This document shows positions 8,592 through 16,802 of a DNA stretch of 34,790 nt, piece by piece. The position numbers were made by a program, and so were the translations under genes. Under the pieces are notes generated by a model that worked only from the letters and a program-made list of their open reading frames with translations, made no database searches and had not been told where the DNA came from. Positions within the stretch are counted from its first letter, which is position 1, and every line of letters starts with the position of its first letter. Origin of the DNA: Candidatus Thorarchaeota archaeon (GTDB lineage Archaea; Asgardarchaeota; Thorarchaeia; Thorarchaeales; Thorarchaeaceae); contig DAOVDG010000008.1 in NCBI GenBank assembly GCA_030669595.1, positions 1 through 34,790 on the forward strand. The letters run 5' to 3'.

Positions 8592-9668
8592 GTGGATGAT
8601 AAGCACAGGTTACCTTATTACAGTTCATCTGCATTTGTGAATGGGGGAAGAGTCGCATTGGAATCTGAAAGATTTCCAAAATTCGAAAAATCGCTTGAAC
8701 GCGAGCAAGGTTCAGTCTATGAGGAGGATCTGAGCGACATCTTGCTTATTTCTGGCGGCGGGGTTCTCGCTATTTGTATGGTCTATCTCGTGTTTGAGTT
8801 CATGTCAAAGTCCCCTTTTGTGGGATTGGCAGAGCTTGGAGCCCTATGTGGATTTGCCATCCTCACTTATGGCCTATACATTCGAAAAAGAGAGCATGAG
8901 AAATATCATTTTCGCGGTCTCAGTCGACGCATCAAGGATGGAAAGCGGCTTCTGCCGATTGCCTCAATGGTAGCAAACTTTCAGAAGCCAACCGAGAATC
9001 AACCATCTCTCCTAAATCATTCAGAGGTTGTGACCTTCTTCCACGAGTTCGGTCATCTAATGCATGCCATTACAAACAAAGCTAGCTACGCAAGATTCGG
9101 TCTAAGTGGAGTCTTGCGGGATTTTATCGAAGTTCCCTCACAGATGCTTGAGAATTGGGCGTGGAAGGAGGAGGTACTAACACTCCTGTCCGGGCATTTC
9201 GAAGATAACAAGAAGAAACTCCCATCAGAGATGTTGAAACGGATGATTAAGGCAAAACTGCTAGATATCGGTTCTTTTCAACTCAGACAGGTTTTCTACT
9301 CATTGATAGACCTCAAGTACCACACTGAAGGAGCTGAGGACACAACAGCGGAATATATCAAACTCTTCAGGGAAATCACTAGAATAGAGTTGCCTGACGA
9401 AACTACCCCCGATGCTGGCTTTGGACACGTAATGGGGGGCTATGCTGCGGCTTACTACAGCTATCTTTGGTCCAAAGTATACGCGGAGGATCTCTTCACG
9501 AAGTTCGAGAAAGCTGGATTCATGGATGAGAAAACAGGGCTCGAGTACCGTGAGAAGATTCTGGCGCCTGGTGGTAGCAAAGACCCTGATGAGATGGTAC
9601 GTGATTTCCTTGGACGCAAATCGAATAACGAAGCATTTCTGAGATCACTTGGTTTTGGCAAGAAGTGA
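8592..9668 (+). CDS. Short M3-family metallopeptidase with membrane-anchored N-terminus
   Basis: Residues about 115-358 are a clear M3 (thimet oligopeptidase/oligopeptidase A) catalytic C-terminus: ASMVANFQKPT, the zinc motif HEFGHLMH (His151, Glu152, His155), the third ligand Glu180 in FIEVPSQMLENW, and the late substrate-contact segment GGYAAAYYSYLWSKVYAEDLF. M3 enzymes are normally 600-700 residues with a large helical N-terminal half that closes the active-site channel. Here it is replaced by about 100 unrelated residues, including two probable membrane spans (about 50-70 and 77-97). The start is GTG at 8592 with GGAG just upstream. Either this is a membrane-bound minimal peptidase or an in-frame deletion has fused two pieces. 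All visible zinc ligands are intact. Confidence 0.82.
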   Translation: MDDKHRLPYYSSSAFVNGGRVALESERFPKFEKSLEREQGSVYEEDLSDILLISGGGVLAICMVYLVFEFMSKSPFVGLAELGALCGFAILTYGLYIRKREHEKYHFRGLSRRIKDGKRLLPIASMVANFQKPTENQPSLLNHSEVVTFFHEFGHLMHAITNKASYARFGLSGVLRDFIEVPSQMLENWAWKEEVLTLLSGHFEDNKKKLPSEMLKRMIKAKLLDIGSFQLRQVFYSLIDLKYHTEGAEDTTAEYIKLFREITRIELPDETTPDAGFGHVMGGYAAAYYSYLWSKVYAEDLFTKFEKAGFMDEKTGLEYREKILAPGGSKDPDEMVRDFLGRKSNNEAFLRSLGFGKK

Positions 9669-9787
9669 AGATGGCGACTAAATTGTCCGGTTTCTCGGGG
9701 GTGAAGCGCATTAGGGGAAGAACAAGAGATATGATTGTGGCAGGACCTTGTCCCTTCGCTCTGACATGTTGGTGGAGAAAGCCAAAT

Positions 9788-11128
9788 CTAGAGATTGAAA
9801 GCATCCGCAAGTGAGATGACCCTTCGTCTGAAGTCGGGATGGTCAATCATTAGCAGGTTCCGGCCAACTTCACTGTCAAACATCATCTTGCTAGGATTTT
9901 CGCGAAGCATGGCAAGCAGGTCAACAAGCTCGTCAGTTGAGAGCCTGCGGTCGCCGTCGGAGTCTGCCTTACGCCAGTCAACAACCATATTCTTGGGCCC
10001 TGTGCTGGATTCATCGTGAGTTTCCTTTTTCCTCTGTGCGAGAAGATTCTGCGCCGCAGGAGCTACGGCGTCCTTTATCTGTTGATTACTGATTTCTACA
10101 CCATAGACGTCGCGCATGTTGGTAAGGCGAGTTGTGAGAAAGACCCACGGAGCCATTTGCCTTGCATTTACTTCATCTATTGCGTCCAACGGATATGATA
10201 GAATCATCTGATTGAGCTCTGCATTGGTCAAGGGGTTCATCCGCTCTGGGTTCAATGACTCAAGCCAGCGTATCTCACTCACAAGGGCGGTCACTGCTTC
10301 AGCTCTCTGACCCAATCGAATGAGCCCATTAATGGTGGCTTCCGCTCCCAGAACTTCCGCCGCATGAAGGTCAGCAAGGAGCTCTGCTTCCCGGGATGCT
10401 CTCTGAGCGAAAATGATTGACCCTGACATTATCATCCTTGATGCGATAAAGAAAGCAATCAGGACGCCAAGACGAACTGCCGCCAGAAATAGATCGAAGT
10501 TCACCAGTAGAGAGCTAGCCACGCCAAGTCCGAGCCTCACATATACGTATAGATAGATTAGGTCAACGAAGATGGCGGGCATTCTCACAATGATAGAGAT
10601 TAGGGAGTCGGCATTTTTAACGTGTCCAAGCTCATGAGCGATGACAGACATGACCTCGCTTTGGCCAAGTACGTCCAAGAGGTTCGTGTGAATTACAATA
10701 ACGGTTCCGATGAGTGGTAGGCTGAAAGTGAAAGCATTCGGCAGAGGAGAACGCATAATGAAGACCCTGTCCACAGAGACCCCGCTCTTCTCTGCGAGCT
10801 CCTGAGTCCACTTGACAAGATCATCCCGTGAGTATTGACATCTCCATTTTGTGCTGGCGTCGAACGTGGGATAGAGCTCAACCATGCCTTCTTTTCGCAA
10901 CATGCTCATTGCAACGAGATAGATCATAACAGATTGCGCAAAGACGATTCCGATGAACAGAAGAACCGTGGTGAATGGATTTGAACCCCCAAGACCAATG
11001 CTAACTATTAGCGGAGTAGACTCGTCAAGAATCAGCAAAGACACAAAGGCAATCTGAACGACATCCAAAATAAGGAAAAGAGCAAACGAATTCCACTTCT
11101 TTCTGCTAATCGTTTCAGCCAGGCTCAT
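9788..11128 (-). CDS. M48 (HtpX/Ste24-like) membrane metallopeptidase with C-terminal EF-hand
   Basis: A 446-residue protein. Two N-terminal membrane spans (about 17-35 and 55-80) precede the M48 domain, with HELGH at 165-169 and a downstream REAELLADLHAAEVLG segment supplying the third zinc ligand. Further hydrophobic helices lie between them. HtpX-type enzymes degrade misfolded membrane proteins at the cytoplasmic face. After a charged linker, the C-terminus carries one canonical EF-hand loop, DSDGDRRLSTDE (389-400), and a helical tail. That is unusual for M48 and suggests calcium control. The GTG at 11158 opens a longer frame, but ATG 11128 with TAGGAG eight bases upstream is preferred. 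Confidence 0.87.
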   Translation of the reverse strand: MSLAETISRKKWNSFALFLILDVVQIAFVSLLILDESTPLIVSIGLGGSNPFTTVLLFIGIVFAQSVMIYLVAMSMLRKEGMVELYPTFDASTKWRCQYSRDDLVKWTQELAEKSGVSVDRVFIMRSPLPNAFTFSLPLIGTVIVIHTNLLDVLGQSEVMSVIAHELGHVKNADSLISIIVRMPAIFVDLIYLYVYVRLGLGVASSLLVNFDLFLAAVRLGVLIAFFIASRMIMSGSIIFAQRASREAELLADLHAAEVLGAEATINGLIRLGQRAEAVTALVSEIRWLESLNPERMNPLTNAELNQMILSYPLDAIDEVNARQMAPWVFLTTRLTNMRDVYGVEISNQQIKDAVAPAAQNLLAQRKKETHDESSTGPKNMVVDWRKADSDGDRRLSTDELVDLLAMLRENPSKMMFDSEVGRNLLMIDHPDFRRRVISLADAFNL

Positions 11129-11323
11129 ATAATACACTCCTAGGAATAATATCGGCACTTGTCAGTCCATGAACGACACCGGACTCTATTTGAATCTTGA
11201 CAATGCTGCGAGTAGTCTTTCGGTTCTTTGGCAAATCAGTTAGCATTTGGCTCAATTGGCTGTATTATGAGGAGAACATAACATCTCAAGTTCTGTGTTT
11301 TCTATGAAAACAGGGGTAAATCG

Positions 11324-11788
11324 ATGAACATGAGATGTAGCACGTGCGGCTCAACAGAAGATACACATGTCGTGTATAACTCGCTGGTGAATGAAGCGGA
11401 ATGGCAATGCCGCTCCTGTGTCAGCAAACGTTTTCCTTCAGGCGCTCGCGTTGTCAAGTTCACTGACACTGCAAATCCGCACCATCCTACTTACTACATG
11501 AATGTGAAATCAAACGCAGATCTGGACCTCGTCATGAGTGTAAGTGAGCGGGCGCAGAAGATTGGAGCAAAGGGATTTCAAGCATGCTTCTACACGGCTC
11601 ACAATCAGGAGAGGCTCATTGGTCCTATGGCATTCCCGCTCGGGTATGCAGGCAACAATCGGCGACTGCGGAAACACGTTGATAAGCTGCGAATGTGGAT
11701 GGAAACTACAAGCATACTCCCGGGTCGAGATGAGTCTAAGAGCAACCTAGAAGACTCAACTCCGCTCTTTGCCCCAATCAACCTCTGA
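11324..11788 (+). CDS. Small zinc-ribbon protein of unknown function
   Basis: The 154-residue protein opens with a treble-cysteine zinc ribbon: Cys5-x2-Cys8 and Cys29-x2-Cys32, within RCSTCGS and WQCRSC. The remaining 120 residues are mixed, with a segment DLDLVMSVSERAQKIGAKGFQACFYTAH that could form a helix and strand, and a basic NNRRLRKHVDKLRMWM helix. No further family was recognised. The ribbon could bind nucleic acid or protein. The ATG at 11324 follows AACAGGGGT, a weak Shine-Dalgarno; Met3 is an alternative. A possible TATA (TATTAT) lies near 11262. It is divergent from the M48 gene. Confidence 0.6.
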   Translation: MNMRCSTCGSTEDTHVVYNSLVNEAEWQCRSCVSKRFPSGARVVKFTDTANPHHPTYYMNVKSNADLDLVMSVSERAQKIGAKGFQACFYTAHNQERLIGPMAFPLGYAGNNRRLRKHVDKLRMWMETTSILPGRDESKSNLEDSTPLFAPINL

Positions 11789-12332
11789 AGAATGCGAGTT
11801 TCGAGTGCTAGAAATCGCCCTCTTCCTGAGGAGTCTTCTTGACACTCGATTCAAGCGTACTCGTCCAGTTGAGTTCTCTCTCCCCACTCTCTTTATCCTC
11901 CTATCTCTCCCCCCACGAGAGCCTGACGTAGAACCGTGGCATGACATGGAAGGCTTGAAGCACCTAGACAACACGGCTTGCCCCTTGAGTATCCTTATCA
12001 GCCAGTACCGTGTGAGGTAATCTAAGCCCCACAGAGGGACCCTAGATACTACTCGACGCCCCCTTGCGAAGTCAGGCTGCGTCTCAATGATATTGCGATA
12101 CTCCTCTCAGCCCCGTCGAACAACCCCCTCCTCTGAAAGCTGAGTCCCTCGCCGAACAATAGTCCAAGTTCGCATCAGATGGGATCTTTCAGTCTGTCAT
12201 CTATTCTTCTCCTTCACTGCGATTGGTGGACATGGCATTCATGCAGCTAGACTCAGGAAGGGTCTTACGCGCACACGGATGCAAGGGGCCAACTACCATG
12301 CCAATGTCCGGGTCATAGTTGAGTACAACGCG
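11789..12332. other. 544-base gap with pyrimidine-rich tract; possible decayed gene, nothing identified
   Basis: No intact gene is called. One plus frame from 11769 to 12020 is open for 83 codons and reads FRVLEIALFLRSLLDTRF and RPVEFSLPTLFILLSL, which loosely recalls N-terminal regions of archaeal DDE transposases. No catalytic motif follows and there is no ribosome binding site. The plus strand is strikingly pyrimidine-rich from about 11875 to 11914. The stretch is best regarded as degraded sequence, consistent with the pseudogenes farther right. Confidence 0.3.
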
Positions 12333-12968
12333 CTAGTCTTCTGCGGTTTCTGCGAGATCTTGTTTCTCTTTCGCGGCCCCTACGACCACCTCTTTAGAAC
12401 TGGACTGAGCCGGCTTGGATTCCGGAGCTGCTGCATCCTTGTCCCACCGCTGCTTTCGTTCTTCCATTTGTTGCCACGGTGTGGTGATCTCCGGCGGTGG
12501 CCTAAGCTTCATAATCACAAGTCCTGTCAAGAAGAGGACTGGGATTGGTCCGAACAGCGGGACCAAGATCTGACCGGGGTCAGGACTGGAAGCCAACTGC
12601 CCTATCATCCCAAGATATGCCACTACTAGAATCTGAAGCTCGGATGCAACACCTACAAGGAGTGTATTCAGCTTCGTCGTCCTCCCATTGTAGTATCTGA
12701 CCATTTGATAGGCGAACACTGGTCGAAGGGAAAAAAAGAGTAGGCCGGCCGTCAACATGGGAAGTTGAACCATGACAATATGTATGGCGTGGTCCCAATA
12801 GGATGCCTCCCAAGTCATGGCCATAAGTTGCCAATTGAAGCCGTACTCGAAACCGGGATATACTGTAAAGGCAGCAGGTCCAAGCAAAGCCACGAAGGTC
12901 ATTATAAATATAATACCTCTCGGACGCGATGTGTCTTGATTGACTTGTGCTGTATCACTCTCTTCCAC
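12333..12968 (-). CDS. Four-span membrane protein with charged cytoplasmic tail, unknown function
   Basis: The 211-residue protein has about four hydrophobic segments (roughly 18-38, 58-82, 98-120 and 135-155). A hydrophilic, Lys/Glu/Gln-rich C-terminal tail of about 50 residues follows (WQQMEERKQRWDKDAA and onward). No family motif was recognised. The start is GTG at 12968, supported by GGAGGTG at normal distance and by a TATA-like element on the same strand at 13011-13023, which would give a leader of about 20 bases. It lies directly downstream of the frameshifted secreted-protein gene on the same strand but appears to have its own promoter. Confidence 0.62.
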   Translation of the reverse strand: MEESDTAQVNQDTSRPRGIIFIMTFVALLGPAAFTVYPGFEYGFNWQLMAMTWEASYWDHAIHIVMVQLPMLTAGLLFFSLRPVFAYQMVRYYNGRTTKLNTLLVGVASELQILVVAYLGMIGQLASSPDPGQILVPLFGPIPVLFLTGLVIMKLRPPPEITTPWQQMEERKQRWDKDAAAPESKPAQSSSKEVVVGAAKEKQDLAETAED

Positions 12969-13010
12969 GGATTAATGCACCTCCATCACTTCTGACATTA
13001 GCTCTGTATG

Positions 13011-13023
13011 CGATTTTAAATAG
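13011..13023 (-). promoter_or_regulatory. TATA box of the four-span membrane protein gene
   Basis: On the minus strand the sequence TATTTAAAATCG matches an archaeal TATA element. About 25 bases further downstream would place transcription start near 12990, just ahead of the GGAGGTG and GTG start at 12968. Confidence 0.55.
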
Positions 13024-13059
13024 CTTGATTTGGCTCAGGGCTTTGTTGTGCTATTCGTC

Positions 13060-13729
13060 CTATGGCAGGTAGTACACTATCCTGCTGACTGTCAAGGAAG
13101 CCGGCTCATCGTGATCGGTGCGAGCTGTCGCCATGTAATAAGGTCCACGTCTGATAACCGTGACTTTAAGTGCGACCTTAAAAACGTAGGCGTTTCCATT
13201 TGCTAGATCCACTGAGAAGCGTTTCTCTATGCTCCTGGTGATTACATATTCTTCATTGACCCATCCCGACGTAGTGTACACACCCGCTGACCATGCGTAC
13301 TTTTCCTGAAGTAGCTTGCCTGCTGAATTGTAGACCTGATAGATAACTCCTATCTCGATCTCTGCTGGGTGCCACCAAAAGTCCGCTCCAGCACATATCC
13401 GATAATCAAGGGTCCAGGTAGAAGAAATGCACCAAGAAGCCGTGACAGACTGAGTCATCATCTCATCAGACCCCACCCACGCACGACCATAGGCCCCAGC
13501 GCTGTAAGGGAGAAAAACAAATTTATCTACCGCTTTTACTGTACACACGCCCGAGGACTTGGAAGCAGATACTGTGATGCCAGCATCGGTGCTTGTTGTG
13601 CCTTGGTAGTCATACGGGGGGATATAGTGCGCCGCCGAACGCGGCCGCTACAGGCGCCACTTCGAATGACGCGAAGATGAGGGCCAGAAGCACTAGTCCC
13701 ATCGCGTATTGTCTTGTTTCGATTTTCAT
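13060..13729 (-). pseudogene. Secreted protein gene interrupted by a one-base shift at a G6 tract
   Basis: The open body (162 codons, 13060-13548) starts only at an internal GTG. Upstream on the same strand an ATG at 13729, preceded by AAGGAG, encodes a clear signal peptide, MKIETRQYAMGLVLLALIF, with a small-residue cleavage region. That frame hits TGA just after a run of six C (minus strand). Removing one C joins it to the body through PPYDYQGTTSTDAGITVSAS, giving about 222 residues. The mature part is Trp/Tyr-rich and strand-like (SGWVNEEYVITRSIEKRFSV, NAYVFKVALKVTV), suggesting an extracellular beta protein; no family was recognised. The break could be a true mutation, slipped-strand phase variation, or a sequencing/assembly error in the homopolymer. 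A TATA-like TGTATAGAA lies near 13777-13785. Confidence 0.68.
13616..13621. repeat. G6 homopolymer at the frame break of the secreted-protein gene
   Basis: Six consecutive G on the plus strand (six C on the coding strand) lie exactly where the signal-peptide frame and the mature-protein frame must be joined. Five or eight bases would restore the full reading frame. Confidence 0.75.
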
Positions 13730-13943
13730 CTATTTCTCATCTCCTTGACATAGTTTCATGCCTTCTAGCTCTAACTTCTATACAAGAGAATCAACGGAGG
13801 GACGAAACTCAGTCTGCTTCACCCCCCATGAGACTCACCGCTACTCAATCGAGGCCCTTTGTTGGAAACCGGACATAATACCCAGATATTACCTTAACAT
13901 CTGGCCATCATTATGGCACTAAGCACTGCACATCCGTGTAAGG

Positions 13944-14633
13944 ATGGCATTCATCACAGCTGACAAGACCTTCGACGAGATTGTGAATACATGTGTCTCC
14001 GAGTTAGACAAATCGCTCTACAGTGGCCTTGAGGTTGCTACGATGCATCTCTTCTACAGCTCCAGGCTCCTCCGCGACGGCCTGCTCAGGTTCCCAGTCC
14101 AATGCTAGCTCCCCAAAGAGGAAGGCGGCCTTAAGGGCCGGTGCATCATGATCGACAGCAACAGCGTCCTCAGGACCGACAGGCTCACTGATATCGCCTT
14201 CGAGCTGGGCATCGAGCCGGAGGCTGCCATGCACAACATCTTCATCTCGCGTGTCTTCAACCACTCTCAGACCTACGACCTCGTGATGACCAAGCTGGAC
14301 TCCTTCTTTGGATGCATCCCTGCAAGGCTTCTTCTCCTTCCTGGTTTTGCTGATATCTACTATCGAGAGGGGGTTGACGCTAAGGGGAAACAACACCTGA
14401 CTCACATGGCACACGGGCTCATAACCTTCTCCCTTAAGCATGAAATAACCACCATCATCGAGGGGAGTTTATCACCCAAGTTCAAGAGGTGATCTGCTGC
14501 CAGTCATGCCATCAAGCATAGTGCACAGGTCCATGCATATGTGAAGGAACCCCCTAAACGGACCATCTACCATCTCATGAAACACCCTCAGCTACCTCCA
14601 AAAAGGTCGGATACAATTTCCAGTTGCATCTGA
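13944..14633 (+). pseudogene. Decayed RadA/RecA-superfamily recombinase core with two in-frame stops
   Basis: A single plus-strand frame of 230 codons aligns along the RadA ATPase core. FITADKTFDEI and VSELDKSLYSGLEVAT correspond to FxTAxxxxE and SxxLDxLLGGGIETG. LPKEEGGLKGRCIMID corresponds to LPxExGGLxGkxxyID. RLTDIAFELGI, NIFISRVFN and KGKQHLTHMAHGL (RQQxLNxHLHxL) follow. Finally AIKHSAQVHAYVKE and KRTIYHLMKHPQLP match the AHASTxRVYLRK and RIARLVDSPHLP ends. Codon 55 is TAG (14106) and codon 183 is TGA (14490). The Walker A GxxGSGKTQ is replaced by SSRLLRDGLL, and the Walker B IVDS by LLPG. No helix-hairpin-helix N-terminal domain is recognisable upstream. The gene is not functional as a recombinase; it is a dead paralogue or horizontally acquired relic. 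Confidence 0.8.
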
Positions 14634-14708
14634 TGGTTCGTCTCATTCTGAACTTCCAGATTTCGTTTCGGAAGATGAAGAGTGAGCCCCGGAGGGCTCA
14701 AAGCTGTA

Positions 14709-15221
14709 TTAGAAATCCCCTAGTTCCTCAGGAGTTTTTTGGACTCCGGTACATACTGAGGAGTATTCAAGAAGTTTCCATTGTCCACTCGAGTTCTTGC
14801 GCACCTGCAAAGGCGTCGGGTTTGATTTCCCACCACTCTGAATGAATATCTTCATTCCCTTTCCATGGTCCTGTTTCTTAACCACAGTCATGGTCAGAGA
14901 GCTCTTACTGAACTTGTATCCATTCTCAGGAGTGCCACCAACATAGGAGCGTGCAATGTTCCTATTCTTCTTGAACTGTCCAACAAAATACTTCGCACTT
15001 CTACCAAGCTTCAGTCCAGAAGGGGACCCTCCTTTTTTGAGACAGTCCTTCTTTGACACAATCACGGTCATCATCGCATCAGCCAAATCGGGATCTTTCT
15101 CAATGTTGAGTGCTGCGATAAGATAGTACATGATGGTGTTCTCGGGTTTTCCTGCATCCTTCTCCCATTCAGATTCGAACTTGGAAAATGATGTTATGAT
15201 CTTCTTGGTGACCTTGGCCAT
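14709..15221 (-). CDS. DUF6935-like protein
   Basis: The 170-residue soluble protein has a helical N-terminus (KFESEWEKDAGKPENTIMYY) and a central RNIARSYVGGTPENGYKFS motif. It closes with a strand region, KIFIQSGGKSNPTPLQVRK followed by SGQWKLLEYSS. The YxxGTPENGY and IxSGG...P..(L/V)RK...GxWK pattern resembles proteins annotated DUF6935, whose function is not established; this assignment is from memory of the pattern and is tentative. ATG 15221 is supported by GGAGTGA seven bases upstream. It is divergent from tldD. Confidence 0.7.
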   Translation of the reverse strand: MAKVTKKIITSFSKFESEWEKDAGKPENTIMYYLIAALNIEKDPDLADAMMTVIVSKKDCLKKGGSPSGLKLGRSAKYFVGQFKKNRNIARSYVGGTPENGYKFSKSSLTMTVVKKQDHGKGMKIFIQSGGKSNPTPLQVRKNSSGQWKLLEYSSVCTGVQKTPEELGDF

Positions 15222-15322
15222 ATCAAATCACTCCGCTTTCTATCGCATCGGTACACAAAAAGATTGGGTGGCCAGATGCCGCTATTGCTTCTTGGGCGCA
15301 CTCACTCTTGTATCATCCGCAT

Positions 15323-15332
15323 ACTTTATTTT
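15323..15332 (+). promoter_or_regulatory. Probable TATA box of tldD
   Basis: ACTTTATTTT on the plus strand lies about 45 bases before the chosen tldD ATG. Transcription would begin near 15352, leaving a leader of about 20 bases. This supports starting tldD at 15372 and not at the more upstream ATG at 15264. Confidence 0.5.
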
Positions 15333-15371
15333 GCCACTAAAGGAGTGCCAATAGCTAACTGGTGGCAACGC

Positions 15372-16802
15372 ATGACCGATGGAAAAGACATCGCAGAGTA
15401 CTGTGTGGAACTTGGACGTGAGCTTGGCGCGAAATATGTTGAAGCGCGTTATGAAAATGAACGGGCCAGAGGATTGGCTTACAGGAACGGAGAACCGATC
15501 TCAGGTGGGACGACACCATCCGTGGGGATAGGGGTCCGACTTCTTGTTGATGGAAACATGGGCTTTGCGTCTTTTGACAGAATGGACCGTGAGATTGCTA
15601 GAGATGCGATTCAGGTTGCGCTCAAGATGGCAAGGAATGCTCAGAGGGAAGAGCACATAGAATTGGGCGAACCCGTGGCCAACAAGGCCAAGTGGACCAC
15701 GGATGTCAAGGAGCCGCTTTCGGACGTGGACATTGATACGTTGATGGACACAGCCAAAGAGCTGAACGCTCAGATGAAAGACCTAGCCCAGTTCGTTCTC
15801 GTGATGAACCCTACTGTTATCGACAAGTACATCGTAACCAGCGAGGGGGCTGAGATCACTGGACATATCTCCTACATTAAACTGTTGACGGTGCTCACTG
15901 CAAAGGGGAAGGTAGGCTCCGAACAGAAATTTCTGGATATGACACAGTCTGGTGGCTGGGAGCGCATAAAGGAGGCCAAGGTCAATGAAACCCTTGGCGA
16001 CGAGGTACGAGAACTCCAGAAGGCTGCACTCACAGCGAAGAAAGTTCCCGAGCTGATGGAACGCCCAATTGACATGATAGTCGGACCCGAGGTGGCAGGG
16101 ATTATTGCGCACGAAAACGTTGGTCACCCAAGCGAGGGCGACAGAATCATGGGCCGCGAGGGAGCTCAGGCCGGTGAGAGTTTCTGGAGAGACCTCAAGA
16201 TAGGCGATTCAAGAGTTGGGAGCGATGCAGTGACAGTCAGCGAAGATCCTACCATACCCAACACAGGAGGATTCTATCTCTATGATGATGAGGGAGTCAA
16301 GGCAAGGAAGAGAGTCCTGATCAAGAACGGCATTCTGAATGAACCCCTCCTCAATAGGGAGTTTGGTGTCAAGTTTGGAACTGGTTCGAATGGTGCCGCT
16401 AGAGCCTCAAGTTATGATCGAGAGCCCATTATCAGAATGGCAAACACCTACTTTGAACCTGGTGACCATTCGCTCGAAGAATTAATTGAGGATGTTAAGC
16501 TGGGGGTTCTAAAAAAATCGTTTACGGAATGGAATATTGACGATAGGCGCTACCAATCAAAGTACACGGGATGCGTTGCGTATCTGATAAAGAATGGTGA
16601 ACTGACAGACACGATGGTAAGAAGGCCAGTGATGGAAACCACGAGCGTTGGCCTGCTAAGCGCGGTCGATGCAGTCTCGAATAACCTTAGATTTGACTTC
16701 CCAGGCACCTGTGGGAAGAGTGACCCGATGCAGGGAGTACCTGTGTACGCAGGAGGCGGAGAGGTAAGATTCCGTGCTATTCGTCTTGGAGGTGTTGGGT
16801 AA
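15372..16802 (+). CDS. tldD: TldD-type metalloprotease subunit
   Basis: The 476-residue protein has the TldD zinc motif HENVGH (His247, Glu248, His252), followed by PSEGDRIMGREG. Other family landmarks are GGTTPSVGIGVRLLVDG near the N-terminus and the C-terminal FPGTCGKSDPMQGVPV, where the conserved Cys is the expected third zinc ligand. TldD and TldE form a heterodimeric protease that degrades unfolded peptides and, in bacteria, trims microcin B17 leader and CcdA. A frame 36 codons longer exists, but its extra sequence is not family-like and lies over the presumed promoter. Its stop overlaps the tldE start. Confidence 0.93.
   Translation: MTDGKDIAEYCVELGRELGAKYVEARYENERARGLAYRNGEPISGGTTPSVGIGVRLLVDGNMGFASFDRMDREIARDAIQVALKMARNAQREEHIELGEPVANKAKWTTDVKEPLSDVDIDTLMDTAKELNAQMKDLAQFVLVMNPTVIDKYIVTSEGAEITGHISYIKLLTVLTAKGKVGSEQKFLDMTQSGGWERIKEAKVNETLGDEVRELQKAALTAKKVPELMERPIDMIVGPEVAGIIAHENVGHPSEGDRIMGREGAQAGESFWRDLKIGDSRVGSDAVTVSEDPTIPNTGGFYLYDDEGVKARKRVLIKNGILNEPLLNREFGVKFGTGSNGAARASSYDREPIIRMANTYFEPGDHSLEELIEDVKLGVLKKSFTEWNIDDRRYQSKYTGCVAYLIKNGELTDTMVRRPVMETTSVGLLSAVDAVSNNLRFDFPGTCGKSDPMQGVPVYAGGGEVRFRAIRLGGVG

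Noticed and set aside
14106-14108. TAG in the RadA-like gene read as pyrrolysine
   Set aside because: No pyl genes are visible, a TGA also interrupts the frame, and Walker residues are lost, so decay is the simpler explanation.
14004-14441. 145-codon open frame on the minus strand
   Set aside because: It is the antisense shadow of the RadA-like pseudogene; the plus frame carries the recognisable motifs.
15264-15371. N-terminal extension of TldD
   Set aside because: It spans the likely TATA box and is unlike the family N-terminus, which begins at the ATG at 15372.
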